Positions 38,074 to 44,850 of a DNA stretch of 64,000 nucleotides are shown here, piece by piece. This DNA is from Budorcas taxicolor. Its lineage: Eukaryota; Chordata; Mammalia; Artiodactyla; Bovidae. A program made the position numbers and the translations under genes. How positions within the stretch are numbered: the stretch's first letter is position 1; every line of letters starts with the position of its first letter. Location: contig NC_068910.1 of assembly GCF_023091745.1 (NCBI RefSeq), positions 131,395,170 to 131,459,169 of the forward strand. Reading direction: 5' to 3'. The notes beneath the pieces were generated by a model. The model worked only from the letters and a program-made list of their open reading frames with translations. It was not told the origin of the DNA and did no database searches.

Positions 38074-41000
38074 GTATGTGCTGCCGAAGCAAGCACTTCT
38101 TTTACTTTTTATTTTGTACTGCGGTATGGCTGATTAACAAACAATATCATGACAGTTTCAGGCGAACAGCAAAGCCCTTATTATCAACTTCTAAGGAATA
38201 ATTTTATAACTATCTTTTAAAGTTTCAACAGCTGAATTAATTTTCATAGTTAATTCTGTTAAACTGTATGTAGTTCAAAATATAATAAACACTTAATGAA
38301 CCATGAGTTTACAGACATAGTTTCCTTTTAAAAATGAAACACCAGGTACTTTTTGGAGCCATCTAACCTATTTTTTTAATTCTTTTCTTGGCTACACCTC
38401 ATGGCCTCCAGGACCTCAGTTTCCCAACCATGGACTGAATGTAGGCCACAGCCACAAAAGCCCAGAATCCTAATCACTAGGCCACCAGGGAACTCCCCTA
38501 CCTATTTTTTTTTAACTCTAAAAAAGATCTAAACCTCGTATCTTCGTCAGAAAAAAGGAAAAAGCATTTATTTCATTATCCTACTTACTGGTGCCATCTC
38601 CATGTTATTAATCTGAGCCTCATGGAAGCCTCCATCTGACATAACTTCTTCTTCTGTTTCTTCTTCTGCTGTAGCAACATTTCTTCTCTTGAATAACTAA
38701 AAAATAAAAGATTGTTACTAAACTAACAAAGGTAGTTCAACATTCAAACACTAGGCATCCCACTTTTAAAAGGCAATAAAGATGGAGCTTTTTGAAAATC
38801 ATTTAAAAAATTCTAACGTTTGTGCCTCCTTCAACCTTTCTGATGAGAAACTATTTTAGAATTCTCCAGTCTTATAATCTAATGCAATTAACTACTAAAA
38901 GATATTATCACCAACACTTGATGAGGTAAAACTTACCAATAGAGGCCTGGACACTATGTGACACATAAAAAAAAGTAAAGTTGAAAAAGAAGCAGGGCAT
39001 GCTTGGTCATTTCACTCCTGAAGTAGTTGACAGGATAGACATACCAATACATCAGGAAAATAGGATAAAAATGCTAGGATAACTTAATACCTCCCTCCTA
39101 ATCCTAATGGATGGTAGATAAAGATTTCCTGACCTTCCCAATCTGTCCAGCAACCAATGATGACAAATGATGACTGCTTGAATGCTACTTTTAAAGCACC
39201 TATTAATTTGTGGAGGCAAAGGAGAATAGTTCTGATTAAAGGAAACCCACTACCGTGCCTTCCATTACATACTAGGAAGTACACTTATTCATTAAGCCAT
39301 GGTAGAGTAACAACAACTTATCCTCTCACCCCATATGACTAAAAAAAGCAGACAAAATCCCTAAAATAATAGTTATCAGACACCAGGTTGCAGACAACAG
39401 ACGCAGTGATCCTTCAGAAGAAGAGAAACAAGATTAGTCCTATTGCCTCAGATTGCCTGGATGGAGTTTCTAGGCTACAGCACAGTTAGAGTGAACCTAA
39501 CAGGGTCAAGCAGGCCCCTCAACTGAGATGGCATTCAGAACCAAGGAGGCCAAGACATCTAGAATCTAAAGGTAGGATATTTAAGACAAAGAAATCAACA
39601 AAAAGAACAAACTCCAAAACCTGCAAAAGATTCCCCTTAATTAGCTTTGTACTGAAAAAACAGGTGGTGTGAGCAAACAGTCAAAAGCTGGAAAAGAAAT
39701 TGCCTTCAAGGAGCATGCAGAGTAATTTTAGAGGTCACACAGGTTAAGAAATCATTCATGTTTCACCTGGCTGGAACAGAAAAGTGTACAGTTCCCTGGT
39801 GGCTCAGATGGTAAAGAGCTCACTTGCAATGCTGGAGATCCAAGTTCCATCCCTGGGTTGGGAAGACCTAATATATGGGGCACTGAGTAGAATACTCAGA
39901 AGGGTACCGCCTCAGCAGTAAGGTAAATTAGTCCTAGATTATATATGCAAACTGGTTTCAAGTAACTTAACTACAAGCAATGACAAATTCAGAGAATTAT
40001 ACATATTAAAAGAATACAAAAACTCAAACAACAGGAGGTAAAAATTACAATGCTCTGTATTCAATCAATAACTACAAGCACACACAAGAGCTAAGAAAAG
40101 ACTACCTATGAGGAAAAGAAAAGGCAATTATATCAATCAAAATCACCTAGAAATGAAAAAAATGGCAGAACTGGACAAGGAGTTAAAATAGTTATAAATA
40201 TATTCCATGTGTTCAAAACTACAAAAAAGTATAAACATGATGAGAGATTTTTTAAAAAATATTTTAAAAAAGCAAATCAAACACCTAGATATAAAAAATA
40301 CAACTTTATGAAAAGTATGTTGGGTGTGATTAAGAGCAGATACTGTAGAAGAAAAGATTAGGGAATTGGGACATCACAAAATAAACGAGATGGAAAAAAA
40401 GGCTGAGAAAATATGTACAAAATGTAAGTCAGCTGTGTGACATCAAGTACTTATTGTACATGCAACTGGAGCCTCAAGGTGGGGGTAGGGAAATAAATTT
40501 GGAAAATCAGTGGCCAAAACTTTTCCAAATCTGTGAAAAATACAAACCCGCAAATCCAAAATCTCTAAGAACTCCAGGAAGAAATATGAAGAAAATATGA
40601 TAGAACATTGTATCAAACTGTTTACATTCAGGAATAAAAAGATAAAAAACAAAGTAGCCAAAGGTAAAAGACATTTCACATGCAGGGAAACAAAGGTAAG
40701 ATGGACAGAAGACTTGCTGCTGGAAACAATGGAAGCCGCTGAGTGTGGATCAAACACATTTAAAGTATCAAAAGAGACTCTGGTATAGCCACTACAGAAG
40801 TTCCTCAAAAAATGAAAAAAGAATGAAATTTTGCTATTTGCAACAAAGTGGATGAACCCAGAGAGGATTATGCTTAGTGAAATAAGTCAGAAAGAAAGAC
40901 AATAGATGCTCTATGTTACCACTTATATGTAGAATTTAAAACAAAAAACAAATGTCAAAGGAGAAACAGACTCACAGGTGGAAAAAAAATTATCTTTCCT

Positions 41001-43422
41001 ACATATATCATATACCAATGTTAGCTACGGTCATGATGTACACTGTATCCCCAGCATTTACGTATCTTGTACCTGGAAGTTTGTACCTTTGGACCACCTT
41101 CCTCCAATTCTCCCTCCCCTAATCATCCACCTCTGGTAACTACAAGTCTGATCTCTTTTTCTAGGAGTTCAGGTTTTTTGTTTTTAGATTCCACATATAA
41201 ATACGTGACTTTCTCTGGCGTATCTCACTCCACACAATGCCTTCAAATTCCATCCTTACTGTCTCAAAAAATGAGTTTTAAAAAAGACAGTAACTACCAA
41301 AACAATCATGATTTATATACAATATAAACTGTATATACCATATAAAATTATATACCATGAAATTGTCAACAAGTTATTCAATGGGAAAAGTTGGCTGTCT
41401 ACAAGTTTTATCAATTTGCTTACTTCACAAGATATTTCTTGTAACTAAAAACATCAAGCAAACCTTCATGCTTTATCATTACAGTTTAAACAAACTTTTT
41501 AGCAGCATTATGTTACCTACTCACATTGAGTTAGCAAGATTCTGCTTATTTCAAAAGTTACTATTTTAATAACTATAAGTTTCATCTTTTTATACATAAA
41601 AAATATAAAACTGACTCAGTCAGAATGACATCAACTAATAAATTTAAAATTTTGTTCTACTGGTGTCAAATAAACAAAGGTCATCTATATAGCGCCGCCT
41701 AAATAACAGATACTAAGTACTAGTCTGCTGAAAGGAAAGCTCTAACAGCTCTGCTGTTATCTTCTGTGTACTTGGCAGCATCAATTCCTGTCCTACCCTC
41801 AAATCTAGCTGCACAGCTGGCCAAAGCCTGTGCCTTTTCCAGATAGATGACTGAGCAACTGTGAAAAGAGAAACAGTCCTTCAATCAATCTGCTTTTTAC
41901 TGATGTTTACTATTTTACAAACTAGGCATGAAACAAGTACTGCTGTGATAGTAAGAAGCCTAATTTGCTTTACCAGTTCTCCCTACATAAGATGGCATAT
42001 ATGACACAACAAAATTAAAATTTTAAATAGAACAATATTCCTGAACCCTATCATATAAATGTATTAAGGCCCTATCACAGTTCCAGCTGCCATACAATGA
42101 AGATGACAGAACATCAACTACAAAGGTTTTTAGGCAGGAAAATGGGACCATACTTGCCACGGACAGAGCATCTGCCTTCAGACAATTGAATATGAAAAAC
42201 TTATTTCGCTTATATAAATTTTACAACGAAGTCCAATAACATGAAGTTCCTATCACCAAGAAGAAAACAGTATAAAATAAATACTGTTATTGGCAGACTG
42301 CCATTACATCATCTTCAAATGGCTTTATGCTAAATATAACGCATAGTCTACTGGTTATATTCAGATCTATACTTGTTCTTGTGTGCATACATACATGTAA
42401 TTCGTATTTACATGTGAATATAAATATGTAACAGTGCTGTTAGCCCCAAATAGTGCAATTTACCCACAAAACAGAAGCTAAATAAGAGCTCATCCAAAGG
42501 AAATGTTCCATTTCACTAAGACACAGAGATGAATAAAGATGCAACAAGAAACCAAGAGAAACTCATCCTTTTATGAATAAGCGGTTGCTTTCAAAAGATG
42601 GTAAAACAGACTGTTAAGAACTTAATTTGCTATACCTGGACTTCAAATGATTGGATTATCCAGTGCAGTGTTATGCAAAAGAACAGTGTATGTTGAATAA
42701 CTCACTGTAACTGTAAAATATTTATAACAGATTACCTATTTCTCAGGTATGAAGGGTACTGACTATTCACCTTCCTTTTATGGAGCTTTTTATAGTGTAG
42801 GGGTCAAATGGTCCTTCCAAACTGAAGTCTTAGCGGAAAAAAAAAAAAAAAAAAAAAAAAACCTAAAAAATTTCCTGGCCAAAAGTGATGGACCATTTGT
42901 CCTAAGGATTTTTAGAGAAAGGTAAAATGATGGTGAGTGTCAGATTCTCCTGCAGATGTTCTAAGGTTAAAATGATCAAAATCCTTGTCCTAAATGTCAT
43001 TATGAATAATACAGAATTTAGGGGTGAAAAGATTGACTTTTTGAAATTTTGTTTAAAATACTAGGTACTAAAGAAATATAAAGATAGACACAAAGCAAGT
43101 ACAGCAAACTGTTGACAATGAACCCAAAGGATGGGTTTATAAGATTCAATATCTATTCTTTATTTCTGTACATGTTGATAAATTTTCAAATTAAACTTTA
43201 GAAGGAAAAGCAAGGGACCAATTCTCAAACTGGTCACTTGAGAATTCATTAATATACACACAGAATCTTAAAAGAAGTTCTAACTTTAGAAAAATAAAAC
43301 AAACAGGCCAAAATATTAAGTAGTAATTAAATAGTAATTGGGAACATGAGAACCTCATTCCTATATTCTACATCACCTCCACTCCCATACCCCTAAAATA
43401 AGTTGATTTTATTGTTGGGAGG

Positions 43423-43465
<43 letters not shown>

Positions 43466-43682
43466 ATTAAAATTAAGATACAGGAAGGTGCAGCCAGGAT
43501 TGAAATAGAACATTAAGTTCTTTAAGAACAATTAGTATGGGTAAAGGACTTACCTGCTCTTCTCTTTTCTGCTTACGTAACTGTAGTCCTTCTTCCTCCC
43601 TCCTTCTGCGCATCTCATCAGGATTCAGGGACTTATTTTTGTAACTTTTCAGGCGAAAGTTCTCTTTTCCTGGGGCAGTCAT
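3898..43682 (-). CDS. KPNA1: KPNA1, importin subunit alpha-5 (13 coding exons, complete CDS)
   Basis: Nuclear import adaptor: binds classical NLS cargo in the cytoplasm, pairs with importin beta through its N-terminal IBB domain, and is recycled by CSE1L/CAS. CDS = complement of 3898-4085, 5486-5664, 10740-10867, 12496-12621, 17957-18035, 19499-19662, 21519-21618, 21963-22051, 23046-23177, 31204-31298, 33538-33637, 38589-38696 and 43554-43682. It totals 1617 nt (538 aa) with consistent phase throughout. The IBB covers about residues 10-55, with basic RRRR at 25-28 and the autoinhibitory KRRN at 46-49, followed by acidic EEETEEE at 54-60. Armadillo repeats follow, with NLS-contact ladders W149/N153, W191/N195, W234/N238 (major site) and W360/N364, W402/N406 (minor site). 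The C-terminus carries the acidic GTEDEDSS stretch. From memory, A3, N73 and N94 differ from human. The start is fixed by family N-terminal identity and by the acceptor only 5 nt upstream. KPNA5 and KPNA6 are the closest alternatives; the N- and C-terminal sequences match KPNA1. Confidence 0.97.
4086..5485 (-). other. KPNA1: KPNA1 intron 13
   Basis: 1.4 kb with donor GTAAG at 5481-5485. Contains a compound TA/CA microsatellite at 4665-4705. I recognise no ruminant SINE or LINE in it. Confidence 0.9.
4665..4705. repeat. Compound (TA)n(CA)n microsatellite
   Basis: About nine TA units (4665-4682) run directly into about eleven CA units (4683-4705), deep in intron 13. Likely polymorphic in length. 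Confidence 0.95.
5486..5664 (-). CDS. KPNA1: KPNA1 exon 13
   Basis: Encodes the last base of Lys417, residues 418-476 ([10 protein letters not shown] through LIEEAY) and the first base of Gly477. Covers the last armadillo repeat and the start of the C-terminal region. Acceptor AG at 5665-5666, donor GTAAGC at 5480-5485. Confidence 0.97.
5770..6750 (+). mobile_element. Old L1 LINE 3' portion, interrupted by a SINE
   Basis: Text typical of the end of mammalian L1 ORF2 and its 3' UTR in plus orientation: the 'acactcaacatgtgtcatt' and 'ccatatgacccagcaatcc' blocks, then a gap filled by the SINE at 6242-6438, then the 'cggttgccagg'-type 3' UTR block near 6605. Heavily diverged with several indels, so it predates the ruminant SINEs. 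Subfamily not assigned. Confidence 0.75.
6242..6438 (-). mobile_element. Bov-tA SINE
   Basis: Reverse complement of the ruminant Bov-tA consensus: the tRNA-Glu-derived head (gctaccagggattc, read on plus) is at the high-coordinate end, and the Bov-A body containing caggcaagaatactggagt lies below it. Inserted into the L1 fragment around it. Confidence 0.9.
7620..7893 (+). mobile_element. BOV-A2 SINE (dimer)
   Basis: Two Bov-A monomers, each beginning ggagaagg/aaat and each with the cactccagt block, joined by the ttcactttcatgca linker and ending in a GCA trinucleotide run. Well preserved. The short frames read here on both strands are by-products of the SINE. Confidence 0.95.
8505..8622 (-). 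mobile_element. CHR-type tRNA-Glu SINE fragment
   Basis: Reverse complement of the CHR head, recognised by 'taaccactgactgcgaggga' and 'agggatcaaacc' (tRNA-Glu A/B-box region). Truncated; only the tRNA-like part and a little body remain. Confidence 0.8.
9474..9687 (-). mobile_element. Bov-tA SINE
   Basis: Antisense Bov-tA: body with caggcaagaatactggagt, then the gatcttcccgatccag block, then the tRNA-like head ending near ggaaacccc. Contains a short duplication-like 'gtctcttacgtctcctgca' near the head. Confidence 0.9.
10740..10867 (-). CDS. KPNA1: KPNA1 exon 12
   Basis: Encodes residues 375-416 ([10 protein letters not shown] to SAEQI) and two bases of Lys417. Includes W402 and N406 of the minor NLS-binding site. 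Acceptor AG 10868-10869 after a T-rich tract; donor GTAAGT 10734-10739. Confidence 0.97.
10868..12495 (-). other. KPNA1: KPNA1 intron 11
   Basis: 1.6 kb, AT-rich. A short (AC)n tract lies near 12408-12427. No ruminant SINE or LINE recognised; 11340-11640 reads like a very old, unassignable interspersed repeat. Confidence 0.9.
12496..12621 (-). CDS. KPNA1: KPNA1 exon 11
   Basis: Encodes residues 333-374 ([10 protein letters not shown] to NRAQIQ), exactly 42 codons. Contains the W360/N364 pair of the minor NLS-binding groove (CWTISN). Acceptor AG 12622-12623; donor GTAAT at 12491-12495. Confidence 0.97.
13147..13343 (-). mobile_element. Bov-tA SINE
   Basis: Antisense Bov-tA with the usual order: gtgaaagtgaaagt 3' end, ccaactctttgcgacccca, then the ggatcttcccaacccaggga block and a tRNA-like head ending cacaagggaaggc. 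Confidence 0.9.
13461..14219 (+). mobile_element. BovB LINE, 3' fragment
   Basis: Covers the end of the BovB reverse-transcriptase ORF. Recognisable decayed protein blocks include a [14 protein letters not shown] segment and a [11 protein letters not shown] segment, then the tail block ending in cgcaaagagttgcacatgact. Frameshifts and stops make it non-functional. BovB is an RTE-clade element that reached ruminants by horizontal transfer (established literature). Confidence 0.93.
15148..15278 (+). mobile_element. Bov-A monomer SINE
   Basis: Single Bov-A unit starting ggagaaggcaatggcacccc and ending in a GCA trinucleotide run (gcagcagcagtagca). Confidence 0.9.
15413..15780 (+). mobile_element. 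CHR-2 SINE, near full length
   Basis: Starts with the tRNA-Glu-like head (acttgcctggtggcgcagtg), has the repeated 'ctactgaagcctgc' / 'gagcctg' body typical of CHR-2, and ends ccaaaattcaataaaaac. The minus-strand frames over it have no protein meaning. Confidence 0.88.
16436..16795 (-). mobile_element. Old L1-like 3' region (antisense)
   Basis: Resembles the antisense text of old L1 3' ends: acccacagagacaaccaatg, then gcctTGTTTTCCttttt, then tgcatagcatttcattatac. Family assignment is from general resemblance only. Confidence 0.5.
17677..17740 (-). mobile_element. Bov-A SINE scrap
   Basis: About 64 nt of antisense Bov-A: ctgcttagttgtatctgatt, then gcccaccaggctcctcagg. Truncated on both sides. 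Confidence 0.75.
17957..18035 (-). CDS. KPNA1: KPNA1 exon 10
   Basis: Encodes the last base of Met306 and residues 307-332 ([10 protein letters not shown] to DDIQTQ). Here the ladder position is R318 rather than Trp, with N322, as in other importin alphas where the central armadillo repeats lack the Trp. Acceptor AG 18036-18037; donor GTATGA 17951-17956. Confidence 0.97.
18036..19498 (-). other. KPNA1: KPNA1 intron 9
   Basis: 1.5 kb, AT-rich. No ruminant SINE or LINE recognised; a MIR-like scrap may lie near 18360-18420 (acatttatacagcac). Confidence 0.88.
19499..19662 (-). CDS. KPNA1: KPNA1 exon 9
   Basis: Encodes residues 252-305 ([10 protein letters not shown] to RRLVELL) and two bases of Met306. 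Contains W276 with Y280 in place of the usual Asn (CWALSYL). Acceptor AG 19663-19664; donor GTAAGA 19493-19498. Confidence 0.97.
19663..21518 (-). other. KPNA1: KPNA1 intron 8
   Basis: 1.9 kb, of which about 1.3 kb is a BovB copy in the same orientation as the KPNA1 transcript (20079-21385). Its upstream edge is only about 130 nt from exon 8. Confidence 0.92.
20079..21385 (-). mobile_element. BovB LINE, 3' 1.3 kb
   Basis: Minus-strand frames 20867-21325 and 20509-20838 read as BovB reverse transcriptase: [17 protein letters not shown], the [16 protein letters not shown] block (catalytic motif A region), [15 protein letters not shown], then [19 protein letters not shown]. The last coding block, ending KSWTRLSD, sits at 20094-20423. 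The RT is broken by frameshifts, one of them caused by a 17-bp triplication at 20910-20960. The 3' end carries the agttc pentamer-like repeat (20080-20098). Confidence 0.95.
21519..21618 (-). CDS. KPNA1: KPNA1 exon 8
   Basis: Encodes the last base of Gln218 and residues 219-251 ([10 protein letters not shown] to PEFAK). Contains W234 and N238 of the major NLS site. Acceptor AG 21619-21620; donor GTAAGG 21513-21518. Confidence 0.97.
21619..21962 (-). other. KPNA1: KPNA1 intron 7
   Basis: Short intron of 344 nt, the smallest in the visible gene. No repeat seen. Confidence 0.93.
21963..22051 (-). CDS. KPNA1: KPNA1 exon 7
   Basis: Encodes residues 189-217 ([10 protein letters not shown] to NILPPLL) and two bases of Gln218. 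Contains W191 and N195 of the major NLS site. Acceptor AG 22052-22053; donor GTAAGT 21957-21962. A run of seven C (minus strand) lies in the PPLL codons. Confidence 0.97.
22052..23045 (-). other. KPNA1: KPNA1 intron 6
   Basis: 1.0 kb, AT-rich; no ruminant SINE or LINE recognised. Confidence 0.9.
23046..23177 (-). CDS. KPNA1: KPNA1 exon 6
   Basis: Encodes residues 145-188 ([10 protein letters not shown] to EDVQEQ), exactly 44 codons. Contains W149 and N153 of the major NLS site. Acceptor AG 23178-23179; donor GTAAAA. Confidence 0.97.
24535..25803 (+). mobile_element. BovB LINE, 3' 1.27 kb
   Basis: Best-preserved BovB in the window. 24558-25068 carries the RT N-side blocks ([44 protein letters not shown]). 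25044-25781 is an unbroken 245-codon frame from [16 protein letters not shown] through [12 protein letters not shown] to a C-terminal [16 protein letters not shown]. 5'-truncated just before the cacgctagtaaagtaatgct block and broken by a frameshift around 24760 and a small deletion near 25000. Not an active gene. Confidence 0.96.
26578..26784 (+). mobile_element. Bov-tA SINE
   Basis: tRNA-Glu-like head gggcttccctggtggctcag, the ggttcaatccctgg B-box region, the Bov-A body and a short AC-rich tail leading into acacacacac. Confidence 0.92.
27228..27259. repeat. CA-rich simple repeat
   Basis: Imperfect ACACAT/ACACAC run in intron 5. Confidence 0.85.
31204..31298 (-). CDS. KPNA1: KPNA1 exon 5
   Basis: Encodes the last two bases of Glu113 and residues 114-144 ([10 protein letters not shown] to ENCTLQ), the first armadillo repeat region. 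Acceptor AG 31299-31300. The donor is CAG|GTGCGG, an unusually weak match to GTRAGT (see findings). Confidence 0.96.
31299..33537 (-). other. KPNA1: KPNA1 intron 4
   Basis: 2.2 kb. The only ruminant repeat recognised is the BOV-A2 dimer at 32263-32538. No other feature seen in 31299-32251 or 32550-33537. Confidence 0.9.
32252..32549 (-). mobile_element. BOV-A2 SINE with 11-bp target-site duplication
   Basis: Antisense BOV-A2 dimer (32263-32538), beginning on plus with the GCT trinucleotide run and ending ttgccattgccttctcc. It is flanked by perfect direct repeats ctagggagtat at 32252-32262 and 32539-32549, the footprint of LINE-driven insertion. Confidence 0.95.
33538..33637 (-). CDS. KPNA1: KPNA1 exon 4
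   Basis: Encodes residues 80-112 ([10 protein letters not shown] to KFRKLLSK) and one base of Glu113. Linker after the IBB and start of the armadillo domain. Acceptor AG 33638-33639; donor GTGAGT 33532-33537. N94 (SNS) is a difference from human as I recall it. Confidence 0.97.
33890..34165 (+). mobile_element. L2 LINE 3' end (ancient)
   Basis: Order of blocks matches the L2 3' end: cttttcctgacctcc, then ctctctaccacatcattcta, then aagcttcatgaaagc, then caacaaatatttacttaatg. Strongly diverged, as expected for L2. Confidence 0.7.
34478..36107 (+). mobile_element. BovB LINE, longest copy (about 1.6 kb)
   Basis: Begins further 5' than the other copies: the 'gatgttgaagagatcaag' block, then a frame at 34582-34878 containing [19 protein letters not shown] and GIPIPKKG-like text. 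It continues with [14 protein letters not shown], a degenerate motif A, and the [20 protein letters not shown] block (the ADD of RT motif C) at 35340-35418. Many frameshifts and stops. The 3' part degrades toward 36107. Confidence 0.94.
36528..36907 (+). mobile_element. Ancient LTR-like interspersed repeat
   Basis: Matches a widespread mammalian repeat: taattttatgcattaacttg, caaacaccagtctaaatgtt, tcaatcagttgaagg, and a terminal 'gaatcctaatacag'. I believe it to be of LTR class but cannot name the subfamily by eye. Confidence 0.5.
37530..37988 (-). mobile_element. L1 (bovine type) 3' end, part of U6-L1 chimera
   Basis: On the minus strand this reads as the end of ORF2 plus the 3' UTR of ruminant L1 (gatgaaactggagcctatta, aatagatcaccagtccagg, cacccatggctgattcatgt, agcctccaatt) and ends in an A-rich tail near 37530. 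Directly joined at its 5' side to the 3' end of the U6 copy. Confidence 0.92.
37989..38096 (-). pseudogene. U6 snRNA retropseudogene, 5' part of U6-L1 chimera
   Basis: Minus strand from 38096 downward begins GTGCTTGCTTCGGCAGCACA, the U6 5' end, followed by the conserved ATTGGAACGATACAGAGAAG and TTAGCATG, ending near AGTCCATATTTTT. The 5' half is nearly intact; the middle (about 38000-38035) is diverged, replacing the usual GGCCCCTGCGCAAGG block. About 108 nt. It lacks any visible U6-type upstream promoter and is fused to an L1 3' end, so it is a retrocopy, not a transcribed U6 gene. Confidence 0.93.
38382..38498 (-). mobile_element. CHR-type SINE
   Basis: Antisense: ends ggccaccagggaactccc (tRNA-Glu head), with cttggctacacctcatggc at the distal end. 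Confidence 0.8.
38589..38696 (-). CDS. KPNA1: KPNA1 exon 3
   Basis: Encodes residues 44-79 ([10 protein letters not shown] to NNMEMAP), 36 codons. Holds the C-terminal part of the IBB with KRRN at 46-49, which mimics an NLS in the autoinhibited state, and the acidic EEETEEE run. Acceptor AG 38697-38698; donor GTAAGT 38583-38588. Confidence 0.97.
39791..39870 (+). mobile_element. Bov-tA SINE, truncated
   Basis: Only the tRNA-like head remains: gttccctggtggctcagatg to ccctgggttgggaagacc. Confidence 0.8.
39950..41290 (+). mobile_element. Old L1/HAL1-type LINE fragment
   Basis: 40000-40800 resembles the ORF1 region of L1M/HAL1 elements (aggagttaaaatagttataa, caggaagaaatatgaag, ggtaaaagacatttcaca). 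40800-41290 resembles an L1 3' end (aaagtggatgaacccagag, agattccacatataaatacg). Stops and gaps throughout. Family level only. Confidence 0.65.
42837..42861. repeat. Poly(A) run, 25 nt
   Basis: Uninterrupted A run in intron 2 (plus strand). No convincing retroelement body was seen upstream of it. Confidence 0.95.
43426..43458. repeat. (AT)n microsatellite
   Basis: About 16 AT units, starting about 95 nt downstream of the exon 2 5' splice site in transcript sense. Confidence 0.96.
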
Positions 43683-43687
43683 GATTT
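43554..43687 (-). CDS. KPNA1: KPNA1 exon 2 (first coding exon)
   Basis: ATG at 43680-43682, residues 1-43 ([10 protein letters not shown] to QKREEQ). Carries the first half of the IBB, including RRRR at 25-28. The exon begins at 43687 after acceptor TTTTTGTAG, so only AAATC precedes the ATG; the Kozak -3 base is A. Donor GTAAGT 43548-43553. Confidence 0.97.
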
Positions 43688-44679
43688 CTACAAAAATAAG
43701 AGAGGAAACAGAGGAGCTTAGCTTACTAGGAAGAGCTCTGTTACTTCAACAGTTCACTTTTTAAAATATATAAACGCCTAGACCTACCCCATAGGAATGT
43801 CTAAAGGCTGAACAGCTTTATTAAAGTCTGCAATTCAGTGTCTTTTAGCATATTCACAACTATATGCAATCAACACCAGTCAATTTTTAAACATTTTCAC
43901 CACCTCAAAAAGCTATTGCTTCTAGTCTGGATATTTTATATGAACTGAATATATGTAATCTTCTGTGCCTGGTTTCTTCCACTTAGCATAGTATTTTCAA
44001 AGCTCATCCAAGTTGCAGCATATATTAGTACTTTATTCCTTTTTGACTGAATAATATCCCATTGTATAGATATACTCCATTATATTTATCTACTCATCAA
44101 ATGATGGACATTCGGGTTCTTTCCATTTTTTTAGCTACTCTGAAATGTGCTTCCATAAACATTTATGGACAAGTTTTTATGCAGATCTGTTGTCATTTCT
44201 CGTGGGTATATATCTATATACTCCATTTAATCATTTCAAGAAGTGCCAAACTATTTTTCCAAAGTGGCTGCACCATTTTACATTTACAAAAGCAGTGTAC
44301 AAGGGCTGCCAATTTCTCCACATCCTCACCAACACCTGTTATCACAACTTTTTTTTAAACTGAAGGATAGTTGATTTACAATACTTTGTTAGTTTCGGGT
44401 GTATAGCAAAGTATCACAACCTTTTGATTCCAGCCATTCTAGTGGGACAGATGTCTCTAAACCTATTTGTTTGCCAATATACATCCTCCATAAAAATTTC
44501 TACTCAGATTCTTCGCCCATTTTTAAATTGGGTTGTCATTTTTACCACTGAGCTGTAAGGGTTCTTTATTCTACATAGAAGTCCCTGTCAGATATACGAC
44601 TTGTTAATATTTTCTTCCATTTTATAGGTTGTCAAATTTTCACTTTCTTGATAGTACACTTTGTAATTTTTAACGTTTT

Positions 44680-44850
44680 ATTTTTAGCCGCATCAGGTCT
44701 TAGTTGCAGCACACAGGCTTCTCTCTACTGGCAGTACAGACTTAGTTGCCTGCAGCATGTGGGATATCTCAGTTCCCTAATAAGGGATTGAACCTGTGTC
44801 TCCTGCAATGGAAGGTGGGTTCTTAACCACTGGACCACCAGGGAAGTCCC
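44680..44850 (-). mobile_element. CHR-type SINE
   Basis: Antisense: gcatcaggtcttagttgcag at the distal end, tggaccaccagggaagtccc at the tRNA-like head end. Confidence 0.85.

Larger units (their letters stand above)
33638..38588 (-). other. KPNA1: KPNA1 intron 3
   Basis: 5.0 kb. Contains an L2-like stretch (33890-34165), a long BovB (34478-36107), an LTR-like old repeat (36528-36907), the U6-L1 chimera (37530-38096), a scrap of another L1 3' end (38110-38175) and a CHR SINE (38382-38498). Nothing recognised in 36908-37515. Confidence 0.92.
38697..43553 (-). other. KPNA1: KPNA1 intron 2
   Basis: 4.9 kb. Contains a truncated Bov-tA (39791-39870), an L1/HAL1-type fragment (about 39950-41290), an unexplained antisense coding-like island (41720-41858), a 25-A run (42837-42861) and an (AT)16 tract at 43426-43458 close to the exon 2 donor. 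I recognise nothing in 38697-39790 or 41860-42836. Confidence 0.9.

Noticed and set aside
37989..38096. Functional U6 snRNA gene
   Set aside because: The middle of the RNA is diverged, no proximal/TATA-type snRNA promoter is visible upstream on the minus strand, and it is fused to an L1 3' end.
40443..40808. 121-codon minus-strand frame
   Set aside because: Antisense to an L1/HAL1-type fragment in intron 2.
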